Source of the DNA: Intestinimonas sp052065695
Lineage (GTDB): Bacteria > Bacillota > Clostridia > Oscillospirales > Oscillospiraceae
Assembly (NCBI RefSeq): GCF_052065695.1
Contig: NZ_JBQHTM010000012.1
Location: 3,915 to 67,914, forward strand
DNA length: 64,000 bases
Reading direction: 5' to 3'
A program made the position numbers and the translations under genes. The notes beneath the pieces were generated by a model that was given only the letters and a program-made list of their open reading frames with translations, made no database searches and was not told the origin of the DNA. This document shows, one piece after another, positions 25,737-34,068 of this stretch (positions are counted from its first letter, which is position 1; every line of letters begins with the position of its first letter).

Positions 25737-25805
25737 GGGATCGCCCCTCCTTTTCAGTTATAGACACGCGGGGGCACATTTGGTGCCCCCGCGCTGAGAA
25801 GGCCG

Positions 25806-27473
25806 TCAGGAAATGGGCCTGAGATTGTACCAGGTCTCGCAGTTGATCACACCCCAGCCGGGGTAATTGATCCAGCCCTCGTACTTATCGGTGCGGTAGG
25901 GATAGTAGGCGGTGTCCCAGCACAGGGCGATGCCGATGACTTCCTCCGAGGCGATGTGCTGGAGTTCCTTGACATACTCAGCGTAGTCCTCCGGCCCCTG
26001 GGCGTTGAGCATGTTGTTGTAGGCGGTGTCAAAGCTCTCCAGGTCGCAGGTACCCCACATGCTTAGATCGTCGTCAAACATATACAGGAAGGGTGTCTTG
26101 TAAAAGGACACGCCCTGGGTAGCATAGCAGATGTAGATCTCATACGCTCCGTCGTTTCGGATCTGCTGCTCATGGTCGGAATTTCGGATGCTCTCCTCAT
26201 CCAGCGTACACTTGACACCCACCTCACCCAGGTTGGTCACGATGATCTCCGCGATACGCTGGTAGAGCGCGGCCTTGGTGGCATTGTACTGCGGGGTAAC
26301 CAGCACGTCCATGGGGCTTCCGTCCGGCATCTCCCGCCAGCCGTCGCCGTCTACGTCCACATAACCGGCGGCCTCCAGGATGGCCTTGGCCTGTTCCTGA
26401 TCCTGGGCCAGCTGGGGCAGGCTGTCGTCGTAGGCAATGCCCGCCGGGGAAATGATACCTTCGCTGGGGATCTGGCCGTCCTCTCCGCCGATGGTGGTGG
26501 CCAGCAGCTCATAGTTCAACGCATAGCGCACGGCCCGGCGGAACTCCAAATTGTCGGTGGGCTGCTTGTTGAAGCCGAACAGGATCTCAAAGAGTCCCAT
26601 GTTCATTCCCTTGCCGGGATCGACTCCCTCCACGCCAGTGATAGACGGCAGCATGGTGGGCGGAATAGGATTGGAGTAGTCATACATGGCGTCGATCTCC
26701 CCGTTGCGCAGGGCCATAACCAGCGCATCCTGCGTGTCGTAGCTGCGGACCGTCACGCTGCGGACTGTGAGTTCCCGGTCCATATAAGTCTCCCCCACCG
26801 CCTCATAGTGCATGGTCTGGGCATCCTCGTCCACATTTACCAGCTTATAGGGGCCGCAGCCGATGGTCGCATCCTCGCCGGTGTAGCTGGCGGGATCCTC
26901 GATATTCTCCCAGATATGTTTGGGATACGTGCGTACGAAGACAGCGGAGTTTCCCAGGGTGAAATACGCTGCCCCGTCTGCCACATGGAAATCCACAGTG
27001 GTTTCGTCAATCTTCTCCACGGAAGTGATCTTGGAGAGATAGCCCGAGTTGAGCTCATCGTTCATCAGCTCCACCGTGAAGATAACGTCGTCGATGGTGA
27101 ACGGTTCGCCGTCGTGCCAGGTGATGCCCTGGTCAGTGGCAAAGGTGGCGCGGATGATGTTTCCGCCGTCCAGTATCTCCCAGGAGGTCATTAGGTTTGG
27201 CTGTATCTCGTTGTTTTCATCCCGGGTCAGCCAGGTTCCGGCGCAGAAGGCATTGTAGTTCATCCGGCCGAACGAACCGCTCTCTGACGCCAGGCTTCTG
27301 GGCGTGACCTCCTTGCAGATGCCGATTTTCAGCTCCTCCACCACATCGGAGGCCGCCTGGGTCTGGGTGGGATTGGTCTCAGGGGCCGGTTTTTCTTCGG
27401 TGGAGGCTCCGCAGCCGGCGGCGCTCAGAGCCATGGCGCCCGCCAGAAGCAGCGCCAAAAGCCGCTTCTTCAT
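25806..27473 (-). CDS. Extracellular solute-binding lipoprotein, family 5 (peptide/nickel type)
   Basis: A 555-residue binding protein that delivers substrate to the DppBCDF-like transporter. The lipoprotein signal is MKKRLLALLLAGAMALSAAG followed by Cys21, the lipid-attachment site. Family features include GITWHDGEPFTIDDVIFTVE, FGFNKQPTDNLEFRRAVRYA and WREMPDGSPMDVLVTPQYN. Substrate is not predictable from sequence; peptides, nickel or cofactors are all possible. A partial paralogue lies directly upstream, so the operon once had two binding proteins. Confidence 0.9.
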   Translation of the reverse strand: MKKRLLALLLAGAMALSAAGCGASTEEKPAPETNPTQTQAASDVVEELKIGICKEVTPRSLASESGSFGRMNYNAFCAGTWLTRDENNEIQPNLMTSWEILDGGNIIRATFATDQGITWHDGEPFTIDDVIFTVELMNDELNSGYLSKITSVEKIDETTVDFHVADGAAYFTLGNSAVFVRTYPKHIWENIEDPASYTGEDATIGCGPYKLVNVDEDAQTMHYEAVGETYMDRELTVRSVTVRSYDTQDALVMALRNGEIDAMYDYSNPIPPTMLPSITGVEGVDPGKGMNMGLFEILFGFNKQPTDNLEFRRAVRYALNYELLATTIGGEDGQIPSEGIISPAGIAYDDSLPQLAQDQEQAKAILEAAGYVDVDGDGWREMPDGSPMDVLVTPQYNATKAALYQRIAEIIVTNLGEVGVKCTLDEESIRNSDHEQQIRNDGAYEIYICYATQGVSFYKTPFLYMFDDDLSMWGTCDLESFDTAYNNMLNAQGPEDYAEYVKELQHIASEEVIGIALCWDTAYYPYRTDKYEGWINYPGWGVINCETWYNLRPIS

Positions 27474-27496
27474 TACTATCTACCGTCCTTTCTTCG

Positions 27497-28006
27497 TCAG
27501 TCAATGGGCCGCAAGGTGTACCAGGTGCTGTTATTGATGGCGCCCCAGCCCGGATAGTTAACCCAGCCCTCAAACCGGTCGGTGCGATAGGGGAAATAGC
27601 ACTTGTCCCACGCTAGCGGCATTCCAATGACATTCTCCGCCGCCATTTCTTGCAGTGCCTTCACCCGTTCGTTGTAGGTCTCATAATCAGGCGAGTTCAT
27701 CATGTCTAGATAGGTCTGCACAAACTCCGGTTCGCTGTAGGTACCCCAGGCGTTTCCATACCCCTTGTCCACATAGTAGTAAAATACGGTCTCATAGGCC
27801 GCCACACCAGACGAAGTGCTGCCCAGTGTAATTTCATACTCGCCGCTGTAGATAAAGGAACGGTAGGTATCCGTATCGGACTGGTGCTGGTCATCAATAG
27901 TGCACTTCACCCCCACATCCGCCAGATTGGAGACAATAATCTCCGAAAGCCGGTCGAAGAGCGCTTTCTGCGTGGCACTATAAGGAGCGGTAAGGAGGAC
28001 ATCCAT
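27497..28006 (-). pseudogene. Solute-binding protein family 5, 3' fragment cut by element insertion
   Basis: About 170 C-terminal residues of a second family-5 binding protein: MDVLLTAPYSATQKALFDRL, then GMPLAWDKCYFPYRTDRFEG. They align with the C-terminal third of the intact neighbour (PMDVLVTPQYNATKAALYQR). The N-terminal part and signal peptide are missing. The frame continues to 28123 only through unrelated element DNA. The rest should lie beyond the inserted elements, outside this window. Confidence 0.85.
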
Positions 28007-28082
28007 TAGGCGTGTCCTCACAAGGACAACTACAAAATCTAAGGATAGGCAGGTGATGCATCGGCAGCACCTGCCTGTTCTT
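28004..28082 (-). other. Left junction of the serine-recombinase element and its hairpins
   Basis: Between the broken binding-protein gene and the recombinase stop lies a small inverted repeat (TGTCCT-CACA-AGGACA, 28014-28029) and a hairpin with arms AGGCAGGTG/CACCTGCCT (28047-28076). The junction is near 28006, where binding-protein similarity stops. An attachment site is expected here; the core bases cannot be fixed without the other end. Confidence 0.5.
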
Positions 28083-29320
28083 TTACGCACTTTTCGAGAT
28101 ATCCATGTTTCCAACCGCGCCAATATCCGTGTAGTGGATTTCCACCGTTTGGCTGGCGTGTTTGGACCACTTCACGTCCTTCTCATGCACCACGATTTTC
28201 TCAATGAACAGCCGCAGCAGCTCCGGCGTCAGTTCCCGGATGTCGGTGTAGCGTTTTGCCTTGGCGATGAAGTTATCTGCGCCAGAAACCGTGGCCTTTA
28301 GTTTGGCGACCTCCCGCTCCTTTTGCGGGATAGAGGTTTTCAACCGTTCCCTCTCCGCCACATAACTGGCGGAGAGTGTCTGGAACTGCTCCATGGTGAT
28401 GCGCCCCAACACCGAGTCCTCATACAGCCGCTTGAAGATGGCATCCAGTTCCGCCTCGCGCTTTTTCATCCCTGAGAGTTCCAACTCCAGCCTGTGGATC
28501 TCCCGCCGTAGTTCAGCAGACTGCCGGTCACAGATATAGGCGGCGAACTCCTGCGTATGCTTCCGCGCCATGGCCGTCACCCTGCGGATATCTTCCAGCA
28601 CAATCTCGTCCAGGATGCATTCCCGGATGTAGTGGGCCGTGCAGGCATCAGTCCCGGCTTTCTTATAGGTACGGCAGGTAAAGTGGTTGTAGGAGGCGGA
28701 CATGGTGTGGGCACGGTGCAGGACCATGGTGGAGCCGCAGTCGGCACAGATGACGAGGCCGGAATACTTGTTGAGTTCCTCTATCTTTGTGGGACGCCTC
28801 CTGTTTTGCCGTACCCGCTGGACGATATCCCACGTCTCCCGGTCAATGATGGGCTCATGGCTGCCCTCAATAACCATGCATTCCTCCCGCGGATGCTCTA
28901 TTTTACGCTTGTCCTTGTAGGATTTTGTGCTGTACTTCATGTTGAGGGTGTTGCCAATGTACAACTCACTCTCCAACATATGTGCGACGGTGCTTTTTTC
29001 CCAGTTGTAGGGCTTGTCCAGTGAGAGGCCCATGTGCCTGCTGCCAAACCGCTCGTAGGCGTACATGGCAGGACACAGTACCTTTTCCTGCCGCAGGAGG
29101 CGGGCAATCTGGCTGGGGCCGTTCCCTGCAGCGCAGAGGGCGAAGATACGCCGCACCACAGCGGCAGCCTCCTCATCCACGATGAGTTTGCCCTTGACGT
29201 TCTCGTCTTTTCGGTAGCCGTAGGGCGCCCGTGTCCCCAGTCGCTCTCCGCGCTGGGCCTTGGCCCGCTGCACCGCCCGAATTTTCCGGCTGGTGTCCCG
29301 CACAAACCACTCGTTGAACA
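28083..29320 (-). pseudogene. Large serine recombinase, N-terminal catalytic domain missing
   Basis: About 410 residues remain. They include the recombinase domain (GTRAPYGYRKDE, NGPSQIARLLRQEKV), the zinc-ribbon pair (CADCGSTM and CRTYKKAGTDAC), a coiled-coil region and a C-terminal DUF4368-like tail. The N-terminal resolvase domain with the catalytic Ser (about 150 residues) is absent. The frame stops at TAA just upstream of LFNEWFVRDTSRKI, a sequence that in intact family members lies right after the catalytic domain. A second element begins at this exact point, so insertion or recombination split the gene. It should be inactive as a recombinase. Confidence 0.85.
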
Positions 29321-29325
29321 GAGGT

Positions 29326-29510
29326 TATTCGGGAAAGGGAAAGGCAAACAAGCAGAAATCCAGTATTCATGCGGGTTTGCGGCGGGATGGCTCCCTGAAA
29401 GCTGAACACAAATAAGACAAGCAGCAATACAATCGCATATCGTTTCTCAGGGAGAATGTTGATTTACGTCACATTCTCCCTTTTTTCATTTCAGAAACGA
29501 GGTGATTGTT
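29326..29510 (+). terminator. Element left end and leader of parA, with terminator-like hairpin at 29450-29486
   Basis: About 185 bases with no gene. The hairpin GGGAGAATGT/ACATTCTCCC (29450-29480) is followed by TTTTTT and lies only 24 bases before parA. It could insulate the element from chromosomal transcription or act as an attenuator of the parA-led operon. Confidence 0.7.
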
Positions 29511-30332
29511 ATGAACACACAAATTATCGCCATTGCCAACCAGAAAGGCGGTGTGGGCAAGACAACGACCTGTGCCAACTTGGGAATCGGGCTGGCGCAG
29601 GCCGGAAAGAAAGTCCTGCTGATCGACGGAGACCCGCAAGGCAGCCTGACCATCAGCCTGGGCCACCCTCAGCCGGACAAGCTGCCCTTTACCCTGTCCG
29701 ACGCGATGGGCCGTATTCTGATGGATGAACCACTCAAACCCGGCGAGGGCATCCTGCACCACCCGGAGGGTGTTGACCTGATGCCTGCGGACATTCAGCT
29801 CTCCGGCATGGAGGTTTCTCTGGTGAACGCCATGAGCCGAGAGACTATCCTGCGGCAGTATCTGGACACGCTCAAGGGACAGTATTCCCATATCCTGATT
29901 GATTGTCAGCCCTCCCTGGGTATGCTCACGGTCAATGCCCTGGCAGCCGCCAACAGGGTCATAATCCCCGTTCAGGCGGAGTATCTGCCCGCCAAGGGTT
30001 TGGAACAACTGCTCCAAACAGTAAATAAGGTGAAGCGGCAGATCAACCCTAAGCTCCAGATTGACGGTATCCTGCTGACGATGGTGGATAACCGCACCAA
30101 CTTTGCCAAAGAGATTGCCGCCCTGCTGCGGGAAACCTACGGCAGCAAAATCAAGGTGTTCAGCACCGAGATTCCCCATTCTGTCCGAGCAAAGGAGACC
30201 AGCGCCGAGGGCAAGAGCATTTTCGCCCATGACCCCGGCGGCAAGGTGGCTGAAAGCTACAAAAATCTGACGCAGGAGGTGACAAAACTTGAAAAGCAGC
30301 GCGAAAAAAGTAGAGCTGGCATCGGTAGATGA
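29511..30332 (+). CDS. parA: ParA/Soj-type partition ATPase
   Basis: A 273-residue deviant-Walker ATPase that drives segregation of the excised or replicating element. The start MNTQIIAIANQKGGVGKTTT holds the KGGxGKT motif; DGDPQG and the HILIDCQPSLG box follow. ATG at 29511 follows GAGGTGA. The parB start lies inside its 3' end, giving a 44-base overlap and coupled translation. Confidence 0.93.
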   Translation: MNTQIIAIANQKGGVGKTTTCANLGIGLAQAGKKVLLIDGDPQGSLTISLGHPQPDKLPFTLSDAMGRILMDEPLKPGEGILHHPEGVDLMPADIQLSGMEVSLVNAMSRETILRQYLDTLKGQYSHILIDCQPSLGMLTVNALAAANRVIIPVQAEYLPAKGLEQLLQTVNKVKRQINPKLQIDGILLTMVDNRTNFAKEIAALLRETYGSKIKVFSTEIPHSVRAKETSAEGKSIFAHDPGGKVAESYKNLTQEVTKLEKQREKSRAGIGR

Positions 30333-31224
30333 CCTGTTTTCCACCGAGGAAAGCCGTGCCGATGCACAGCGGGAACGGGTGCTGGAAATTCCCTTGTCTG
30401 AGCTGCACCCTTTTAAGAACCATCCGTTCAAAGTCAAGGATGATGAATCCATGATGGAAACTGCGGACAGTATCCGGCAGTATGGTGTGCTGGTTCCGGC
30501 GATTGCACGACCTGACCCGGAGGGCGGCTATGAACTGGTAGCCGGACACAGACGGCACAGGGCCAGTGAACTGGCTGAGAAAGAAACCATGCCGGTCATT
30601 GTCCGGGAGTTGGACGATGACGCTGCCACCATCATTATGGTGGATAGCAACTTGCAGCGCGAAAGCCTGCTTCCCAGCGAAAGGGCCTTTGCCTACAAGA
30701 TGAAGCTGGAGGCTATGAAACGGCAGGCTGGGAGACCTTCTAAAAATTCCGCCCAACTTGGGCGGAATTTCGATGGAAAGGAATCCAGAGAAATTTTGGC
30801 AGAACAGGTCGGCCAAAGCCGCAACCAGATTTCCCGCTACATCCGCCTGACCGAACTGATTCCCGAACTGCTGGATATGGTGGATGAACGAAAAATCGCT
30901 CTCAATCCGGCCTACGAGCTGTCGTTCCTGAAAAAAGAGGAACAGACCCAGCTTTTGGACGCGATGGACAGCGAACAGGCTACCCCTTCTCTTTCTCAAG
31001 CCCAGCGGCTCAAGAAGTTCAGCCAGGAGGGGCATTTATCCATTGATGTGATGCGGGCCATTATGGGAGAGGAAAAGAAAAGCGATCTGGACAAGGTGAC
31101 ATTCACCTCGGACATCCTGCGGAAGTATTTTCCCAAGAGCTACACGCCCCAGCGGATGCAGGAAACCATTATCAAGCTGCTGGAACAGTGGCAGAAAAAA
31201 CGCCAACAGCAACATGAACGCTGA
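30289..31224 (+). CDS. parB: ParB/Spo0J-type partition protein
   Basis: A 311-residue DNA-binding partner of ParA. It has the ParB N-terminal (CTPase-like) domain with VAGHRRHRASELAE near residue 84 and DNLQRESLLPSERAFAYKM, followed by a helix-turn-helix region (LAEQVGQSRNQISRYIRL). The start is TTG at 30289, six bases after GGAGGTGA, within the end of parA. Confidence 0.92.
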   Translation: MKSSAKKVELASVDDLFSTEESRADAQRERVLEIPLSELHPFKNHPFKVKDDESMMETADSIRQYGVLVPAIARPDPEGGYELVAGHRRHRASELAEKETMPVIVRELDDDAATIIMVDSNLQRESLLPSERAFAYKMKLEAMKRQAGRPSKNSAQLGRNFDGKESREILAEQVGQSRNQISRYIRLTELIPELLDMVDERKIALNPAYELSFLKKEEQTQLLDAMDSEQATPSLSQAQRLKKFSQEGHLSIDVMRAIMGEEKKSDLDKVTFTSDILRKYFPKSYTPQRMQETIIKLLEQWQKKRQQQHER

Positions 31225-31238
31225 GAAAGGAGCCGCCT

Positions 31239-31514
31239 ATGAGGGATATTTCAGCCCGTGAGCTGAAAGGACATAACATTCTTGCCGTGGAGCGTTTTCA
31301 GGACAACACCCGCCGGATGATTGAATTTTCTGTCCTGCGTTCCTGTGCCTATGGCAGTCCCGGTGATGAAATGCGGCTGTTTTTGACCGAGGACGGCTAT
31401 CAGGCCGCCCTCCTGAGCCAGCAGCATCGGGAAATCAAAATCAAGCGGTATGCCCGTGTGATTGAGGGACATATCCTCGATTTTAAGCCGGACAAGCGCC
31501 GCCGCCACTCATAA
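31239..31514 (+). CDS. Conserved small element protein, 91 aa, unknown
   Basis: Follows parB by 14 bases behind AAAGGAG. It is a soluble, charged protein with a basic C-terminus (KPDKRRRHS). I do not recognise a named domain with confidence. Its place just after parAB and before the replication-type protein is typical of small conserved genes in this element family. Confidence 0.75.
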   Translation: MRDISARELKGHNILAVERFQDNTRRMIEFSVLRSCAYGSPGDEMRLFLTEDGYQAALLSQQHREIKIKRYARVIEGHILDFKPDKRRRHS

Positions 31515-31546
31515 ACAAATCATTACTGCGAAAGGAAAGGATTGAA

Positions 31547-31732
31547 ATGTGTACTGTAAAGGAAATCCGGGAAGCAATCCGGGAGGATTGCCATTCCCAG
31601 CATGATATGGAATCCGGCGAGATTGACTGTGTTCTGCAAACTCTGCCATTCTCTCAGGGAAATGACCTGTTAGACAAACCGCCCATTCCCAAGCGCCCCT
31701 ACCGGCGCAAAAAAAGTGAACAAAACAGCTGA
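31547..31732 (+). CDS. Conserved small element protein, 61 aa, unknown
   Basis: A short acidic-then-basic protein (MCTVKEIREAIREDC at the start, KRPYRRKKSEQNS at the end) behind AAAGGAAAGGA. No domain is recognised. An intrinsic terminator begins two bases after its stop, so it closes the parAB transcription unit. Confidence 0.65.
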   Translation: MCTVKEIREAIREDCHSQHDMESGEIDCVLQTLPFSQGNDLLDKPPIPKRPYRRKKSEQNS

Positions 31733-31734
31733 CT

Positions 31735-31768
31735 GCCACAATTCTTTTTACAGGATTGTGGCTTTTTT
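31735..31768 (+). terminator. Intrinsic terminator of the parAB unit
   Basis: Stem GCCACAATT / GATTGTGGC followed by TTTTTT on the plus strand, directly after the 61-residue gene. Confidence 0.88.
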
Positions 31769-31801
31769 CATACCCTGAGAAATTTGGAAGGAGTGAGGTC
31801 A

Positions 31802-32680
31802 ATGGCCGTATTTCGCATTGAACGAACCAGAGATTATACCGTGATGAGCAATCACCATTTACGCAACGGGAAACTGTCCCTGAAAGCCAAGGGGCTGCTT
31901 TCCATGATGCTGTCCTTACCGGAGGACTGGAACTATACCACCAGAGGGCTTGCCGCCATCTGCAAAGAGGGCGTGGACGCTATCGGCGGCGCGCTGCGGG
32001 AGCTGGAAACTGCCGGGTACATTGTCCGCCATCAGCTGCGAGACAAGCAGGGGCGGATCAGTGATACCGAGTATGTTATCTACGAGCAACCACAGCCGAA
32101 GAACCCGGATACGCCCCAGCCGGATACGGCTTCACCAGATACGGGAAACCCGGATATGGAGAAACCGGATACGGAAAAGCCCGCAGAATTAAATATAGAG
32201 AAATCAAATACTCAAAAATCAATTACTCATGGATCAAGTACCGATTCCATTCCCTTCCGGGAAACAGCGGCGGCAAGACCGCCGGAACGGAAAGGAAGGG
32301 ATGCGATGTCTGTCTCCGAGATAGAAAATTATCGGGAATTGATTTTAGAGAACATCGAGTATGACTACCTGTGCAGGGAGTTTGCTACCTATCGGGAGGA
32401 TTTGGATGAGATCGTGGAGCTGATGGTGGAAACCGTCTGTGCCAGACGCAAAACCACCCGGATTGCAGGCAGCGACTTCCCCCATGAGGTGGTGCGCTCC
32501 CGGTTTTTGAAGCTGGACAGCGAACATATCCGGTTTGTCATGGACAGCTTGCAGAAAAATACCACCGAGGTCCGCAACATGAAGCAGTACCTGCTGACAG
32601 TGCTGTTCAATGCGCCCACCACCATGAGCAATCACTACACGTCACAAGTCAATCACGATATGAACGCAGGCGGCTGGTAA
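31802..32680 (+). CDS. Helix-turn-helix replication-type protein with DUF6017 C-terminus
   Basis: 292 residues. The N-terminal winged-helix part (about 1-95; LSLKAKGLLSMMLSLPEDWN, GLAAICKEGVDAIGGAL) resembles replication-initiator/DnaD-like proteins of conjugative transposons. A repetitive Pro/Asp linker (PDTxxPDTxxPDM) follows, then a DUF6017-like C-terminal domain (about 185-292). It is likely involved in element replication or its control. ATG at 31802 follows AAGGAG. A terminator overlaps its stop. Confidence 0.8.
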   Translation: MAVFRIERTRDYTVMSNHHLRNGKLSLKAKGLLSMMLSLPEDWNYTTRGLAAICKEGVDAIGGALRELETAGYIVRHQLRDKQGRISDTEYVIYEQPQPKNPDTPQPDTASPDTGNPDMEKPDTEKPAELNIEKSNTQKSITHGSSTDSIPFRETAAARPPERKGRDAMSVSEIENYRELILENIEYDYLCREFATYREDLDEIVELMVETVCARRKTTRIAGSDFPHEVVRSRFLKLDSEHIRFVMDSLQKNTTEVRNMKQYLLTVLFNAPTTMSNHYTSQVNHDMNAGGW

Positions 32681-32693
32681 GGCCGCTTTTTTT
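32669..32693 (+). terminator. Intrinsic terminator after the HTH/DUF6017 gene
   Basis: Stem GGCGGC / GCCGC with a short loop, followed by TTTTTTT on the plus strand. The 5' arm overlaps the end of the coding region. Confidence 0.8.
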
Positions 32694-32733
32694 ATTCCAA
32701 GGCCCTATAACGACTTTTACAGGAGGTTACGAC

Positions 32734-33480
32734 ATGAGCCAGATGGAAATTTTCAAAAACCCGGAGTTTGGCAACATCCGCGTCATCGAGGAGAACGGCA
32801 AGTATCTGTTCTGCGGTTTGGATGTTACAGCTGCACTCGGCTACAAAGATTCCGCCAAAGCATTGAAAACGCACTGCACATCCGATGGGTGGGCGTTTTA
32901 CCCACTCATCGACAATGTGGGCAGAACCCAGCAAACCCGGTTTATCTCGGAGGGAAATCTGTACCGCCTGATTGCTCACAGCAAGCTGCCCTCTGCGGAA
33001 CGGTTTGAACGCTGGGTATTCGATGAGGTGCTGCCCACCATCCGAAAGCATGGGGCCTACATCACCAGGGAAAAGCTGTGGGAGATGGCGACTTCCCCGG
33101 AGGCCATGATGAAGCTCTGTTCCGACCTGCTGGCCGAGCGCGAGAAAAATGCGGCGCTGCGGGAGGAAAATGCCATGTTGGAGGGCAAGGCCGCCTTTTA
33201 CGACCTGTTCATCGACCTCAAGCACAGCACCAACCTCCGTACCACCGCCAAGGAGCTGGTTGTGCCGGAGCGTCGCTTTGTCCGGTTTCTGCTGAAACAG
33301 CGGTTTGTATACCGCACGGCATCCGGGAATGTACTGCCCTACGCAAAGCCCTCCAACGACGGCCTGTTTTGCGTCAAAGACTACTGCAACCACGGGCATA
33401 TCGGCTCCTACACGCTGGTGACGCCCCAGGGAAAACTGTATTTTGCTGAACTGCGGGACAGTATCCTGCTGATGATCTGA
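32734..33480 (+). CDS. Phage-type antirepressor (Bro-N plus KilAC)
   Basis: 248 residues. The N-terminal Bro-N domain (about 10-105) contains LFCGLDVTAALGY, HCTSDG and SEGNLYRLIAHSKLPSAERF with WVFDEVLPTIRKHGAY. A coiled coil (AEREKNAALREENAML) leads into a KilAC domain (about 160-248; FLLKQRFVYR). Such proteins relieve repression in phages and mobile elements, so this is a candidate transfer regulator. ATG at 32734 follows AGGAGG. Confidence 0.87.
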   Translation: MSQMEIFKNPEFGNIRVIEENGKYLFCGLDVTAALGYKDSAKALKTHCTSDGWAFYPLIDNVGRTQQTRFISEGNLYRLIAHSKLPSAERFERWVFDEVLPTIRKHGAYITREKLWEMATSPEAMMKLCSDLLAEREKNAALREENAMLEGKAAFYDLFIDLKHSTNLRTTAKELVVPERRFVRFLLKQRFVYRTASGNVLPYAKPSNDGLFCVKDYCNHGHIGSYTLVTPQGKLYFAELRDSILLMI

Positions 33481-33567
33481 TGACCAACTATCTTCTGCGG
33501 CGGTTGGTGGTCCCGCCTTAGTTTTTGAACCATCCCTGCAAAATTCGTGGAAAGGAGGCGTTACCCC

Positions 33568-34068
33568 ATGCAGGAAGAAGTAGAAAACAGGACTTTGACG
33601 CTGGTAGTCAACGGCACAAAGTTCACCGGGCGGCTGTTTAAGGCTGCCATTTGTAAATACCTTGCCCATCGCAAGGAAAAGAAGCTGAATAAGCAGAGAA
33701 GCCGGGACGCGCCTGTGAAGCCCCAGGGTAAGCAGACGGTCAAGCAGCTCATTGGTCAGAACCAGGGCGTTTCCAATATCGAGATCACCGATCCCTCCAT
33801 CAAGGAGTTTGAGAAGATCGCCCGGAAATACGGTGTGGATTATGCAGTGAAGAAAGACCGCAGCAGCTCCCCACCCAAGTACCTGATCTTTTTCAAAGGT
33901 CGTGATGCGGATGCGCTGACAGCAGCCTTTACCGAGTACACCGGCAAAAAGGTCAAAAAAGCAGAGAAAACAGAGCGTCCGTCTGTGCTGGCAAAGCTGA
34001 ACCAGTTCAAAGAGCTGGTCAAAAATGCCGTGGTGGACCGCACCAAGCGAAAGGAGCTGGAACGATGA
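33568..34068 (+). CDS. PcfB family protein (DUF3801)
   Basis: A 166-residue accessory of the conjugation coupling protein. Visible blocks are LVVNGTKFTGRLFKAAICKY near the N-terminus, FEKIARKYGVDYAVKKD and LIFFKGRDADALTAAF. PcfB-type proteins work beside the VirD4-like coupling ATPase encoded next. ATG at 33568 follows AAAGGAGG; the ATG of virD4 overlaps its stop (ATGA). Confidence 0.83.
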   Translation: MQEEVENRTLTLVVNGTKFTGRLFKAAICKYLAHRKEKKLNKQRSRDAPVKPQGKQTVKQLIGQNQGVSNIEITDPSIKEFEKIARKYGVDYAVKKDRSSSPPKYLIFFKGRDADALTAAFTEYTGKKVKKAEKTERPSVLAKLNQFKELVKNAVVDRTKRKELER

